The notes below the pieces were generated by a model that was not told where the DNA came from, did not search any database, and was given only the letters and a program-made list of their open reading frames with translations. Below are positions 1 to 7,472 of a stretch of 64,000 nt of DNA, piece after piece. Position 1 is the first letter of the stretch, and every line of letters begins with the position of its first letter. This DNA is from Blastomonas natatoria. Lineage in GTDB: Bacteria; Pseudomonadota; Alphaproteobacteria; Sphingomonadales; Sphingomonadaceae. Both the position numbers and the translations under genes were made by a program. The DNA lies in assembly GCF_003201955.1 (NCBI RefSeq), contig NZ_QJJM01000002.1, positions 1 through 64,000 of the forward strand, in the 5' to 3' direction.

Positions 1-108
1 TCTTGCGATCGGCATCGATGACACGGCACGCCCGCCGTTCGCTCATCCCGTGGCACGCTTGGAGATGAGCGACAGCTTCCCGCTTCGCGGCGGGCGTCAA
101 AACTTTTT
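1..108 (-). CDS. IS3-family transposase OrfB, N-terminal part (partial)
   Basis: This is the start of the DDE transposase half of an IS3-family element, read in the -1 frame relative to orfA. The visible peptide (VLTPAAKREAVAHLQACHG, then MSERRACRVIDADRK) is the usual beginning of OrfB, in the helix-turn-helix region that precedes the catalytic integrase core. The catalytic DDE residues would lie left of base 1. Expression should be by programmed -1 frameshifting: the minus strand has a classical slippery heptamer A-AAA-AAG at the end of orfA (about 104-110), giving an OrfAB fusion transposase. It runs off the window edge. Confidence 0.8.
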
Positions 109-363
109 TGCCAGAAGATCCTTCAACGCAGCCTGGTCCAGCATCGCATCGGCCAGAAGCCGCTTGAGCCTGGCGTTCTCGCTCTCGAGCTCTCGCAGGC
201 GCCGGGCCTCGGATACCTCTAGGCCTCCATACTTGGCCTTCCAGTTATAGATCGTCGCTTCTGACACACCGTGCCGCCGGGCGAGATCAGCGGTCTTCGC
301 GCCCGCTTCTGCCTCCTTCAGCACCCCAATGATCTGCTCTTCTGAAAACCTTGCACGCTTCAT
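97..363 (-). CDS. IS3-family transposase OrfA
   Basis: An 88-residue helix-turn-helix protein that binds the ends of the IS element and regulates or joins the transposase. Residues 1-50 hold the homeodomain-like HTH (KRARFSEEQIIGVLKEAEAG, then a recognition helix around SEATIYNWKAKYGG). Residues 50-75 form a leucine-zipper-like coiled coil (LRELESENARLKRLLAD). The length and the ending LLAKKF are standard for the family. The ATG at 363 is followed downstream by the frameshift heptamer feeding OrfB. It is an intact gene of a probably active element; only the OrfB part is cut by the window. Confidence 0.92.
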   Translation of the reverse strand: MKRARFSEEQIIGVLKEAEAGAKTADLARRHGVSEATIYNWKAKYGGLEVSEARRLRELESENARLKRLLADAMLDQAALKDLLAKKF

Positions 364-421
364 CGTCTGTCATTCCTTCAGGCCAGACTCTAATCGTTCG
401 TGGAGGAAAATCAGGGGGTCA

Positions 422-1116
422 CGTCAACCGAGGTCGATTATCGAATGTTTTGCGACAATATCGACTGGGAAAAAATTCCCCTATTGTCTAAGCAGAACCT
501 GACTATACGAGATCTAAATAGACGGCTTTTTTTGCCACAGCGTGATGAGGCTGCCTTAGCAGAAATTATTTCTGCGGCAGGGGAAGTGGGAAAACCAAGA
601 ATAATTGTATTTTCTCCTTCTATTTCTCATGCGGAAAAATTTGCAGATATTCTGAGTGCTTCCGGTATCCCTGCGAAGAACATTTCTGGCGTGAAGCGTC
701 TCGACCGCCAGGCAGCCCTCATGGAATTCTCATCTGGACGAATTCAAGCTCTAACTGCCGTGGATCTTTTGAACGAAGGTATCGATGTCCCAGACGTAAA
801 TATCATTGCCTTCATGCGCGCGACGCACTCCCGGCGTATTTTCGTTCAACAGCTCGGTCGAGGCCTGCGCCTTGCTCCTGACAAGCCCAAAACCATTGTC
901 TTGGACTTTGTTTCAGACCTTCGCAGAATATCAGAAGTTGTGAGCATGAACGAAGAAGCGAAGCGCTCGGACCCCGCTCCAGAGGCAATCTACATCAAAG
1001 ATGGGTTCGTAACTTTTAGCGATCAAAAGGCCGAAACGTTAGCCAAAGAGTGGATCGCTGATGTGGCAGATCTCGACGCTAACGATTCGTCAAAACTTGT
1101 TTTCCCAGGGATTTGA
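422..1116 (+). pseudogene. SF2 DEAD/DEAH-type helicase, C-terminal half, truncated by IS
   Basis: The remaining 230 or so residues are the second RecA-like lobe of a superfamily 2 helicase: a motif IV-like strand (RIIVFSPSISHAEKF), motif V (ALTAVDLLNEGIDVPDVNII) and motif VI (FVQQLGRGLRLAPD). Walker A and B motifs are missing, because the frame is joined directly to the end of the IS3 element; the in-frame ATG at 400 lies within IS sequence. The gene is visibly AT-rich compared with the rest of the window, a sign of recent transfer. Helicases of this type occur in restriction and other anti-phage modules, so an interrupted defence operon is plausible but not shown. The N-terminal half may lie beyond the IS outside the window. 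Confidence 0.75.
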
Positions 1117-1117
1117 T

Positions 1118-1672
1118 ATGGTGGACATGCCAAGGAAAGTCATGCTCGAGATTAGAGAGCGGATTTTTAATGTTCTTGACGAAAAAGAATATATGTCCAC
1201 GAAGCGGAAGCGTTCTGGCGAAATAATGGACTCTTTAGTGTCTGATCCGACTATCGGTGCAAGAATAGCCGAGTACTACGGGAAAGAAAGGGTTCGTACC
1301 TATATTAAGGATGCCGTTCTCAACAGGTATACAAAGGAGAGAACGAAAGCACCCGATGACTGGACTCCATTCATCAAAGAAATCTTTGGTTCTGAATGCT
1401 CGCAAGTTGCGACTTCAAATGGCGTGAGGCTGTTCAGAAGCGAGGATGGTACAATCTTTGTCGCTAGCCACGGCCGCCTTTTGAAATGGGAAACGGCACT
1501 TCGAAAGTTGCTGGAATATCGTGCGGCTAACGCCAAGGCCTTGCTTGAACACGGGAAAATTGTCGAGTCTTGCCTTGTATTAATGAGTGGAGGCGCCCCG
1601 CAAACTGCAGCTGATGCCGATCTACTTAGAAGCGCACTTGCCAATATCAATGTTAAGGTAAAAGTCCTTTGA
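1118..1672 (+). CDS. Hypothetical protein, partner of the broken helicase
   Basis: A 184-residue protein I do not recognise. The ATG at 1118 begins one base after the helicase stop, so the two were translated as one operon; an upstream in-frame ATG at 1061 would overlap the helicase gene by over 50 bases and is less likely. The sequence is charged and soluble, without signal peptide or membrane segment: a Lys/Arg/Glu-rich first half with helix-forming stretches (residues 1-75), then a beta-rich section around VRLFRSEDGTIFVASHGRLL, and a C-terminal helical part. Base composition is AT-rich like its neighbour, so both arrived together. A helicase plus small partner resembles a two-gene defence module, but no specific system can be named. 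Confidence 0.65.
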   Translation: MVDMPRKVMLEIRERIFNVLDEKEYMSTKRKRSGEIMDSLVSDPTIGARIAEYYGKERVRTYIKDAVLNRYTKERTKAPDDWTPFIKEIFGSECSQVATSNGVRLFRSEDGTIFVASHGRLLKWETALRKLLEYRAANAKALLEHGKIVESCLVLMSGGAPQTAADADLLRSALANINVKVKVL

Positions 1673-1903
1673 GTATGAATGCCGTTCCTGCAGATTTTTT
1701 CCGACACACTTTGCGGCAAGCATGCCTGATAATAGAGAGTTTGTATGCAGGCTCTCTCCCACCACCACTATCTTATTGCCAATCAATTAGATGGCCCTTC
1801 TTAGGGATGAAAAATCCCCAGCTTCGGCGAGACGACGAGACCCACAATCCGCTAATTTACGCCACGAGTTGTGCCGAATGTTCTGACAACGGACAGTCTT
1901 CAA

Positions 1904-2155
1904 TCACCCGTTCATCCTACTAACCTCACGCGATCCCATTGGGTTGCGAACGCTATGGCCAGTTCGGCAAATTTCAGCAATTGCTCCGACTTCATTCATA
2001 TAACCGCGCAAGCGCTCTTCGGTCCGTCGACGCGGCCGCCTGCCGGACTTCAGATCGGCGACCAGCCGTGGGTCTCCAACTGCCAACCTGCCGAAGGTGC
2101 TTGGCGACGTCTGGGTTCGCGCCAGATATTCCTCGATCTGCTCCAGAAGCTCCAT
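1904..2155 (-). CDS. Small conserved hypothetical protein, divergent from S24 repressor
   Basis: An 83-residue protein starting MELLEQIEEYLARTQTSPST. The motif TFGRLAVGDPRLVADLKSGR is a short helix-turn-helix-like segment often seen in sphingomonad proteins placed back to back with S24 peptidase genes on mobile elements; a DNA-binding or repressor-accessory role is an inference from that. It is Arg-rich and soluble. The gene diverges from the S24 gene, and an SOS box (2180-2194) lies 25 bases upstream of its start, next to two palindromes, so it is probably induced by DNA damage. Confidence 0.65.
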   Translation of the reverse strand: MELLEQIEEYLARTQTSPSTFGRLAVGDPRLVADLKSGRRPRRRTEERLRGYMNEVGAIAEICRTGHSVRNPMGSREVSRMNG

Positions 2156-2179
2156 AGTCCAGACTCGCTTCGCACTTGC

Positions 2180-2194
2180 GTTCCTGTTATGTTC
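2180..2194. promoter_or_regulatory. LexA (SOS) box, GTTC-N7-GTTC
   Basis: The sequence GTTCctgttatGTTC matches exactly the alphaproteobacterial LexA operator (GTTC, seven bases, GTTC). It lies in the intergenic region between the divergent 83-residue gene and the S24 repressor gene, 25 bases from the former's start codon. It is one of four such boxes in this element. Confidence 0.75.
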
Positions 2195-2197
2195 TTA

Positions 2198-2239
2198 CTA
2201 GGAAGGCTTCCTAGAGTCTAGGATCAATTTTCCTAGGAA
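2198..2239. promoter_or_regulatory. Paired palindromic operators of the S24 repressor
   Basis: Two perfect palindromes sharing the core CTAGGAA/TTCCTAG: CTAGGAAGgCTTCCTAG at 2198-2214 and TTCCTAGGAA at 2230-2239, with a further half site CTAGGA at 2218-2223. They sit between the divergent promoters, immediately beside the SOS box, as expected for operators of the phage-type repressor encoded next door. Confidence 0.6.
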
Positions 2240-2260
2240 CCCGCGATAGGATTGGCAGTC

Positions 2261-2902
2261 ATGGACGACGCACGCAGAGCCCTGGACGAACTGATCCAGC
2301 AACGAGGCTGCAATTATTCCTCGGTTTCGCGACTGCTCGGGCGCAACGCAGCCTATATCCAGCAGTACATTCGCCGCGGCAGCCCGAGACACCTGGACGA
2401 GCAGGATCGCTCGGTGCTCGCCCGCTTTTTCGGGGTGGACGAGAAGGTGCTTGGTGCCCCTGCCCGTCGCTCAGGTCCAGTCGTTGAACTGGTCCATGTG
2501 CCCGTTCTCAATGTCGAGGCATCGGCTGGCCACGGCGCTCTGGCCGAAATGGAATCCAAATCGGCGCAATTCGGCTTCGATGAGAAGTGGCTCCGCCGGC
2601 TTACCGCCAGCAAGGCTTCGAGCCTGTCGATCATCGCCGTGCATGGCGACTCGATGGAGCCCACCCTCCACGATGGCGACGAGGTCATGGTCGATCTTGC
2701 CGATAGCCAGGCCCGTCTGAGAGACGGGATCTATGTCCTGCGGATGGATGACATGCTGAGCGTCAAGCGGATTGCCCTCGAACCGCAGGGCAAGCGCGCT
2801 TCAGTTCTGAGCGACAACCCGGCCTATCCGAGCTGGCGCGGCCTCGAAAAACGGACGCTCAACATCGTCGGGCGGGTTCTCTGGTTCGGACGGGCGCTTT
2901 AA
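2261..2902 (+). CDS. S24-family (LexA/CI-like) self-cleaving repressor
   Basis: A 213-residue transcriptional repressor of the LexA/CI type. Residues 1-62 form a helix-turn-helix DNA-binding domain (NYSSVSRLLGRNAAYIQQYI). The C-terminal peptidase S24 domain has the catalytic Ser131 in HGDSMEPTL and the general-base Lys169 in DDMLSVKRI; a cleavage site of the Ala-Gly kind is seen at VEASAGHG (residues 86-92). Such proteins cleave themselves when RecA is activated by DNA damage, releasing element genes from repression. The ATG at 2261 is preferred over an in-frame TTG at 2252. Two palindromes and an SOS box lie just upstream. It heads a rightward run of small cargo genes. Confidence 0.85.
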   Translation: MDDARRALDELIQQRGCNYSSVSRLLGRNAAYIQQYIRRGSPRHLDEQDRSVLARFFGVDEKVLGAPARRSGPVVELVHVPVLNVEASAGHGALAEMESKSAQFGFDEKWLRRLTASKASSLSIIAVHGDSMEPTLHDGDEVMVDLADSQARLRDGIYVLRMDDMLSVKRIALEPQGKRASVLSDNPAYPSWRGLEKRTLNIVGRVLWFGRAL

Positions 2903-2914
2903 GGAGGTCATCTT

Positions 2915-3340
2915 ATGCTAGCCCTCCTTGCCGCCTCGATCGTAGCCTCCAGTCAGACCTTCACCTGCACACCAACCCATGTCTGGGATGGAGATGGCCC
3001 GGTCTGGTGTGCGGAAGGGCCCCGCATTCGCATCGCTGGCATCGCTGCCCGAGAAATGGATGGCAGCTGCCGCACCAATCAGCCCTGCCCCGATGCCACG
3101 GCGATTGAGGCACGCGATGCGCTCGTCCAGCTGATGGGCGGCGCGCGCGGGGCAATCCCGACCGGTCACATTGTGGTTCGAGGTCTGCGGCTGTCGTGCC
3201 GCTCGGGAGGTTCCGCAGGCGGAAGCCGCACGGCTGCCTGGTGCCGCCTGCCATCCGGCGCAGATCTCTCCTGCGCGATGATCCGTACGCGAACGGTGCT
3301 GCGATGGGACCGGTACTGGAAAGGGCCAGCATGTCGGTAA
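2915..3340 (+). CDS. Secreted thermonuclease-like (SNase-family) protein
   Basis: A 141-residue protein with a short hydrophobic leader (MLALLAASIVASS) followed by a staphylococcal-nuclease-like fold signature: FTCTPTHVWDGDGPVWCAEG (the DGD strand), RIRIAGIAAREMDGSC, and a run DATAIEARDALVQLM. Classical thermonucleases use an Asp and two Arg residues; the RIRIAGI segment keeps one Arg, but the later Arg-Glu region is diverged, so catalytic activity is uncertain. Several cysteines suggest an exported disulfide protein. A strong ribosome site AAGGAGG precedes the ATG. Homologues are common cargo of sphingomonad plasmids and integrative elements next to S24 repressor genes. Confidence 0.7.
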   Translation: MLALLAASIVASSQTFTCTPTHVWDGDGPVWCAEGPRIRIAGIAAREMDGSCRTNQPCPDATAIEARDALVQLMGGARGAIPTGHIVVRGLRLSCRSGGSAGGSRTAAWCRLPSGADLSCAMIRTRTVLRWDRYWKGPACR

Positions 3341-3639
3341 GCCCCGACCTACACCTTCGTGGTGAGCTGGTTGAAGGGCCGCTTGGCCTCGTGCTCCAGG
3401 CAGGCGGCGGCCACTGGGAACTGGATGCGCCGAGATCGGCTCGACGCCTTGTCGGCCGCGAGGTCGAGATCACTGGCCACCGTGCAGGTTTCAACGGCTT
3501 GATCTGCAAGCAAGTCTGGCCGGCAGGGACAGCCCAACCTCGCCGAATACAGCTTCCAATCGAACGCCTGTTCGTTGGTGGTTTCGTGATTTACGGACTT
3601 CTGGCGACCCTGGCCGGGCTTGCCGGCCAGCTTTCTTGA
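3331..3639 (+). CDS. DUF5818 domain protein with C-terminal membrane segment
   Basis: A 102-residue protein. Residues 6-55 match the small beta-barrel-like pattern of DUF5818 (LRGELVEGPLGLVLQAGGGH, then DAPRSARRLVGREVEITG), a family of unknown function found almost only in sphingomonads. The tail (residues 80-102, RLFVGGFVIYGLLATLAG) is a predicted transmembrane helix. The ATG at 3331 overlaps the end of the nuclease-like gene by 10 bases, and the stop overlaps the next gene, so the three are translationally coupled. Confidence 0.7.
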   Translation: MSVSPDLHLRGELVEGPLGLVLQAGGGHWELDAPRSARRLVGREVEITGHRAGFNGLICKQVWPAGTAQPRRIQLPIERLFVGGFVIYGLLATLAGLAGQLS

Positions 3640-3836
3640 TGCTCAGCGATTGGGAACTCTGGGCCTGTGCCAACCATGTTCTGCAAACCCATGGCGACAA
3701 GGCACCGTTGCACGTCGCCGAGCAGATTGGCGCTCTCGCTCTCGCGGACGACCAGGCAGGAATTCGTGCGTGGCAGGCCATCGCCGAGCGGATTGTCCAG
3801 CTGACCTCCAACCGTGATGGCGCCCGGCTGCAGTAG
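3639..3836 (+). CDS. DUF6961 family small protein
   Basis: A 65-residue helical protein of the DUF6961 type: SDWELWACANHVLQTHGDKA followed by AEQIGALALADDQAGIRAWQ. The pattern WACANxVLxxHGxxA and IGALALAxDxAG is shared among sphingomonad mobile-element genes; the function is unknown. Its ATG overlaps the stop of the DUF5818 gene (TGATG), so it is the last gene of this small cargo operon. No membrane or signal segment is seen. Confidence 0.7.
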   Translation: MLSDWELWACANHVLQTHGDKAPLHVAEQIGALALADDQAGIRAWQAIAERIVQLTSNRDGARLQ

Positions 3837-3860
3837 CCGAATTCGGCGCTACTGCCTCGT

Positions 3861-4100
3861 TCATCCGATCGGCGATAGATCGCCTGGAAACAGGCATGCC
3901 TGCGCGCTGGATGGGCCACACGCATCGCCTTCGATCCTGAAACCATGCATGCGCTCCACCAGATGGCGGGCAAGATCGACACGGGCACCGCGCTGCACAC
4001 GCGGATCATCGGCATTGAGGCGAACGAGGGTGTGCTCTGGCGCAACGGCCAGGGCGACTTCGAGGTGGGTCAGAAGAAGGTCGTCAGAGATTCGGCGCAT
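3861..4100 (-). CDS. Small hypothetical protein behind an SOS box
   Basis: A 79-residue reading frame beginning MRRISDDLLLTHLEVALAVA. I do not recognise the family with certainty; the repeated helix pattern and ARVDLARHLVERM ending give it protein-like composition. Support comes mainly from position: an exact LexA box (4111-4125) lies 11 bases upstream in the right orientation. An overlapping plus-strand frame over the same bases also reads plausibly (MHALHQMAGKIDTGTALHTR), so the coding strand is not fully secure. It faces the DUF6961 gene tail to tail. Confidence 0.4.
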   Translation of the reverse strand: MRRISDDLLLTHLEVALAVAPEHTLVRLNADDPRVQRGARVDLARHLVERMHGFRIEGDACGPSSAQACLFPGDLSPIG

Positions 4101-4110
4101 ATGCCCATGA

Positions 4111-4125
4111 GAACAAATAAAGAAC
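4111..4125. promoter_or_regulatory. LexA (SOS) box, GTTC-N7-GTTC
   Basis: On the minus strand the sequence reads GTTCtttatttGTTC, an exact alphaproteobacterial LexA operator, followed by TC. It nearly equals the box at 6675-6689 (GTTCtttatatGTTC). It lies immediately upstream of the 79-residue minus-strand gene. Confidence 0.7.
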
Positions 4126-4170
4126 TTATTGTCAACCGGCGGCGTGCGGAGAGGTGTGGAAGGGGCGACA

Positions 4171-4680
4171 CTATATGCCGATCTCGAAGGGCTTGGCGAT
4201 CGAGCGATCGAGCTCTGGAGGCTTGCGTTCAGGCGCAGGCGCACGGTCTTTGGCCTGCCCTTTGGCGGCTGCATCGCGGAGCAGATCAACCGTCTCTAGC
4301 GCCGAGCGCTTCATGCCGGCGTTGCGCTCGACCGCCGCTTCGAGTTTGCCGGCATTATCGACATACAGGGTGAGGCCATCGCGCAGCCGCGTAATCGTCA
4401 CCAGGAACGTCTGCTGGTTGGCCAGATTGCGCTCACGGCTGTCCATGACCGCGATGCCGCGATCGGAGGTGAGCCCCTGAGCCATATGGGCATTGAGCGC
4501 ATAGGCGAGATCGAGACGGCGGAGCATCGGGTCGCCCTGCTCCAGCCTGTGCTCTGCACCGAGAGATGTCTTCACAACGACCCCGGCGCTGTCGACTGTC
4601 CGAGCCATCGTCCGCCGGAACGACTTGGATCCCGCCGTCGGCTTCGGCAGGTTCAGCCTGTCGCTCGCCGTAGAACACGG
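4171..4680 (-). pseudogene. MobF/TraI conjugative relaxase, C-terminal remnant
   Basis: Only the last 145-170 residues of a MobF-type relaxase/helicase remain. The segment LDLAYALNAHMAQGLTSDRG followed by IAVMDSRERNLANQQTFLVT is the conserved end of the TraI/TrwC helicase domain. The N-terminal relaxase domain (catalytic tyrosines, HxH metal site) and Walker motifs are absent, and the frame loses its match upstream of about 4680. This shows the element once encoded conjugative transfer and was later cut by deletion. The stop at 4171-4173 seems to be the natural end. Confidence 0.75.
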
Positions 4681-4685
4681 GCTGG

Positions 4686-4859
4686 AGAACCGGCGTCGAT
4701 CACGACCCGACGTTCTTCAAGGTGCGGCTAGATAAGGCGAGCTATGTCGCAGATCTTGGGGCAATGCCCCGGCGCAACGTCCATCGCATCTGGAAAGCGC
4801 TGACTTCAGCCCAGCGAAAAAAGGCGATCGAGCTCGGCCATTCCGCACCGCAGGAGTGA
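4686..4859 (+). pseudogene. C-terminal remnant of an unidentified protein
   Basis: An open stretch of about 57 codons without a start reads VDHDPTFFKVRLDKASYVAD, then LGAMPRRNVHRIWKALTSAQ, ending before a TGA at 4857. It has protein-like composition and begins right where the relaxase remnant stops, so a deletion junction near 4680 probably joined two unrelated gene tails. I cannot name the family. It could instead be chance, given the GC content. Confidence 0.35.
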
Positions 4860-4892
4860 GGGTGCGGACAGGCAAAAGTCCGCGACGCAATT

Positions 4893-6596
4893 TCAGGGCC
4901 GCCAGACGATCTGATGGTTGGCGATGTCGCCAATGTTCCAGTTACGCGCGCGCAGCAGCACGAGTTCGGCATCCGTGAAGGCATCGCTCCGCATGGCCAG
5001 GCAAACCAAATGGGAAGGGCGAGTCACCGCAACATAATGCTGCTTCAGGCTCTTGCGTAGCTCGGGCTTGTTGGCGGTCAGTCCTGATCTCGCGCCCGTA
5101 AGCCAGTCCTTTATCCGAGTGAGGTGCGACCCTTTGTAGTGGGTATCAAAGACGAGCGTGGCGAGATGAGTCTCACCTTTGACAGAATGGATCGAGCCGA
5201 CCTTGATCCGGACCGCAGGCTCCACGCTCGGGTAGGAGAAGATGTTGCCCGGCGTAGCCAGAGCACCGACCGCTCCCAGCTCGTCGTCCCACGCCATAAA
5301 TTCATCCGCACTTCCCGCTGCGGCGCCCGCCAGCAAAGCGGTGGCAATATCTGTGATCGGCTTCTTCCAACTCTGCCACACCCGGGCGTTCGTAGGCAGT
5401 TCTCCGGCCGCAACCTTCAAGCACAAAAGATGAAACCGTCGGAGTGTCGCAGCATCGTGTTCGAGAAGCCGACCCAGCTGGCGGAAGCGGTTGGCCAGCT
5501 TCGGATGTCGAACGGACGGGTTGAGCATCGTCGCCAGCCGCAACACGGCGTCGGCGGCCTTCTCGGTTATGGGACGAACATCTCCTGTTCCGGCCGCGTC
5601 CCGGACACCGCGCCTGAGATAGCCGATCAGGGTGGCAGGTCGCCCTTCGATGTGGGCAAGCTCATGATCGTAACCCTCCCAATAATGGGCCACGCAATTT
5701 GGCGGGTCCGGTCGATTAGTATCGCGATGGATCGCACCGACAGCAGCGAAGATGCCAGTCGCGCGCTCTGCGGGACTGACACGATTAGGCGCAGCATAGG
5801 CCTTCAGCGCTCGCTCCTCGGCGAGAGCGCCTCCGGCATCATTGTCGATGAACAGGTAGAGCTCGCGCACGCTCTCCGGGATCGAAACCAGACCGAACCG
5901 CTCGTTTCCAAGCGTCGCCCAGCACGGGATCCCGAAGAGCTGCATTGCTGACAGGGCGCTCTCGATACCTTCGGCAAGACCCAGACGCCCCTGCACTGCC
6001 GGCGCAAGTCTGACGGCACCACAGCCAAGGGTGCCAAGCGCACGCTTGGGCCGCTCGAAACCGGCCAGCTTGCCTCTCGCCACGTCGAGAAATGTCCTGT
6101 GTACTGCGATAATGCCCATGTCAGTCGTGACTGCCGCCAACATCGCAGGGATAAATTGAACTGCCCCGCGTGGTCCGAGCGGCGTACGTTCCAGGTAACG
6201 GAACTGGTCAGATGCGCGCTGGAGACCGCGCTGTGAGAGATATCGTTCGACGGGACTGTCGGAGATCGCCGAAGCCGATTGCCACAAGCGTCGCGCATTG
6301 GGGCTGAAGTCACCATGATTGTGCCGATCGGCGGTAAAGGCGCCAGAACCGTCAAAGAGCTCGCGGCTGCGAACGCCCTGGCGATCCAATGCTGCAATGA
6401 CGTCCTCATTCGAACATCCGGCGAAGCAATGGAACAGGATGGCCTTTCGCCCCAAGGTCACGCTGAGCGACGGTGTGCGGTCGTCGTGGGCGGGACAGCA
6501 GCACATGCCCTTGCCCTGGCGCCATGTTCCGTTGAGGCGTTCGACAATCGTGCGGGCGCGGCGTTCGAGTTGATGACTGTTCTTTAGCTGGGGCAT
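4893..6596 (-). CDS. Chimeric ORF: Toprim/DUF7146 primase fused to UvrD-like helicase C-terminus
   Basis: A 567-residue frame made of two unrelated parts. Residues 1-270 are a plasmid-type primase: a zinc-finger-like CxxH...CFAGC section (GMCCCPAHDDRTPSLSVTLG, FHCFAGCSNEDVIAAL), a DUF7146 middle, and a Toprim domain (GLAEGIESALSA, LYLFIDNDAGG). The usual primase ending is missing. From about residue 275 (SPAERATGIFAAVGAIHRDT) the sequence becomes the C-terminal half of a UvrD/Rep-like SF1 helicase, with motif V/VI-like parts VGSIHSVKGETHLATLVFD and KSLKQHYVAVTRPSHLVCLA, but no Walker A. The fusion point is near 5780. The ATG at 6596 is the normal primase start. Helicases of this kind occur with OLD-type nucleases in Gabija-like defence pairs. 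Whether the fusion is expressed or functional is unknown. Confidence 0.7.
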   Translation of the reverse strand: MPQLKNSHQLERRARTIVERLNGTWRQGKGMCCCPAHDDRTPSLSVTLGRKAILFHCFAGCSNEDVIAALDRQGVRSRELFDGSGAFTADRHNHGDFSPNARRLWQSASAISDSPVERYLSQRGLQRASDQFRYLERTPLGPRGAVQFIPAMLAAVTTDMGIIAVHRTFLDVARGKLAGFERPKRALGTLGCGAVRLAPAVQGRLGLAEGIESALSAMQLFGIPCWATLGNERFGLVSIPESVRELYLFIDNDAGGALAEERALKAYAAPNRVSPAERATGIFAAVGAIHRDTNRPDPPNCVAHYWEGYDHELAHIEGRPATLIGYLRRGVRDAAGTGDVRPITEKAADAVLRLATMLNPSVRHPKLANRFRQLGRLLEHDAATLRRFHLLCLKVAAGELPTNARVWQSWKKPITDIATALLAGAAAGSADEFMAWDDELGAVGALATPGNIFSYPSVEPAVRIKVGSIHSVKGETHLATLVFDTHYKGSHLTRIKDWLTGARSGLTANKPELRKSLKQHYVAVTRPSHLVCLAMRSDAFTDAELVLLRARNWNIGDIANHQIVWRP

Positions 6597-6674
6597 CGAC
6601 CTTCTCCGGTTGAGGTGCCCTCCCCGTGCAGCCTCCGCTCTGCACCAGCGCCAAAACATTTTCCTACGCCCTAT

Positions 6675-6689
6675 GTTCTTTATATGTTC
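6675..6689. promoter_or_regulatory. LexA (SOS) box, GTTC-N7-GTTC
   Basis: GTTCtttatatGTTC is an exact alphaproteobacterial LexA operator. It lies in the divergent promoter between the primase chimera (start 6596) and the lytic transglycosylase (start 6721), 31 bases upstream of the latter. Confidence 0.75.
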
Positions 6690-6720
6690 TCTCTCGATTC
6701 GGCTATAGAAGGATCGAGAA

Positions 6721-7383
6721 ATGCCACTGAAAACCCTGATGATCGGCAGCATTGGCATCGCCATCGCGTTTGCCACTCCTGCCAGCGCGCAAGACCTGCC
6801 GGCTCCCCACATGCCCGAAGAAAGTGACAGCCGCTCCGATGGCATCCGGATTGCAGAGGCATCGAACGGGTTCCAGTTGGTCGAGCATGGGCTCTGGCAA
6901 TCGGCGCAAGCCGCCCCAGCACCAAGTTCGAGCGTTGCAGAACATGGACGGGTCAACCTGCCGTACAGATACGAGCCCAAGGCCAAAACTGCCCCATCCG
7001 GGTTTCGGCGGGCGAGCTACCTGCCCCACGTCTATGCGGCGGAAGCGAAGTATTCATTGCCTACCGGCCTGCTCGACGCGCTCGTCTGGACGGAATCCCG
7101 CTATAACCCCCTTGCTGTCAGCCCGGCAGGAGCTGCGGGCCTTGGCCAGCTGATGCCAGCAACGGCAAAGGAACTCGGCGTCTTCAATCGCTTTGACCCC
7201 ATGGCCAATATCTTCGGCGCGGCGCGGTATCTGAGGCAGATGCTCGACAGGTTCGGCGTGGTTCACCTCGCTGTCGCGGCCTACAATGCCGGTCCAGGTG
7301 CAGTCGAACGCGCGGGCGGTATACCGCGGAATGGCGAGACGCCCGGATATGTCCGCGACGTCCTTCGCCATTGGCGCTTTTAG
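6721..7383 (+). CDS. Lytic transglycosylase (SLT domain), conjugation-associated
   Basis: A 220-residue exported peptidoglycan hydrolase that opens the cell wall, probably for a type IV secretion apparatus (VirB1-like role). A signal peptide (residues 1-23, cleaved after PASAQ) is followed by a low-complexity linker and, from about residue 100, the SLT fold: catalytic Glu in [20 protein letters not shown], then [14 protein letters not shown] and [19 protein letters not shown]. All family motifs are present and the length is normal. It is a survivor of the transfer region of the element and probably SOS-induced through the box at 6675-6689. Confidence 0.88.
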   Translation: MPLKTLMIGSIGIAIAFATPASAQDLPAPHMPEESDSRSDGIRIAEASNGFQLVEHGLWQSAQAAPAPSSSVAEHGRVNLPYRYEPKAKTAPSGFRRASYLPHVYAAEAKYSLPTGLLDALVWTESRYNPLAVSPAGAAGLGQLMPATAKELGVFNRFDPMANIFGAARYLRQMLDRFGVVHLAVAAYNAGPGAVERAGGIPRNGETPGYVRDVLRHWRF

Positions 7384-7472
7384 CGGTCTATCCGCAAGTT
7401 AGCCGAAACAGAGGCAATCGACGGATTGTTGCCGGGCTGGACCATTTTGCAAGCAAGCGACTGCACGGGAGT

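Larger units (their letters stand above)
1..421 (-). mobile_element. IS3-family insertion sequence, one end (partial)
   Basis: The element carries the overlapping orfA/orfB pair of the IS3 family, transcribed leftward; the far end lies outside the window. On the minus strand the terminal sequence TGACCCCCTGATTTTCCTCC (421 to 402) precedes orfA and is taken as the terminal inverted repeat. The boundary at 421 is also where a helicase reading frame begins without any start of its own, so the element appears to have inserted into that gene. The target-site duplication cannot be checked because the other end is missing. Confidence 0.85.

Noticed and set aside
1669-1923. 84-codon frame after the helicase partner gene
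   Set aside because: No ribosome site, odd composition and no similarity pattern. The 231-base stretch 1673-1903 appears to be non-coding.
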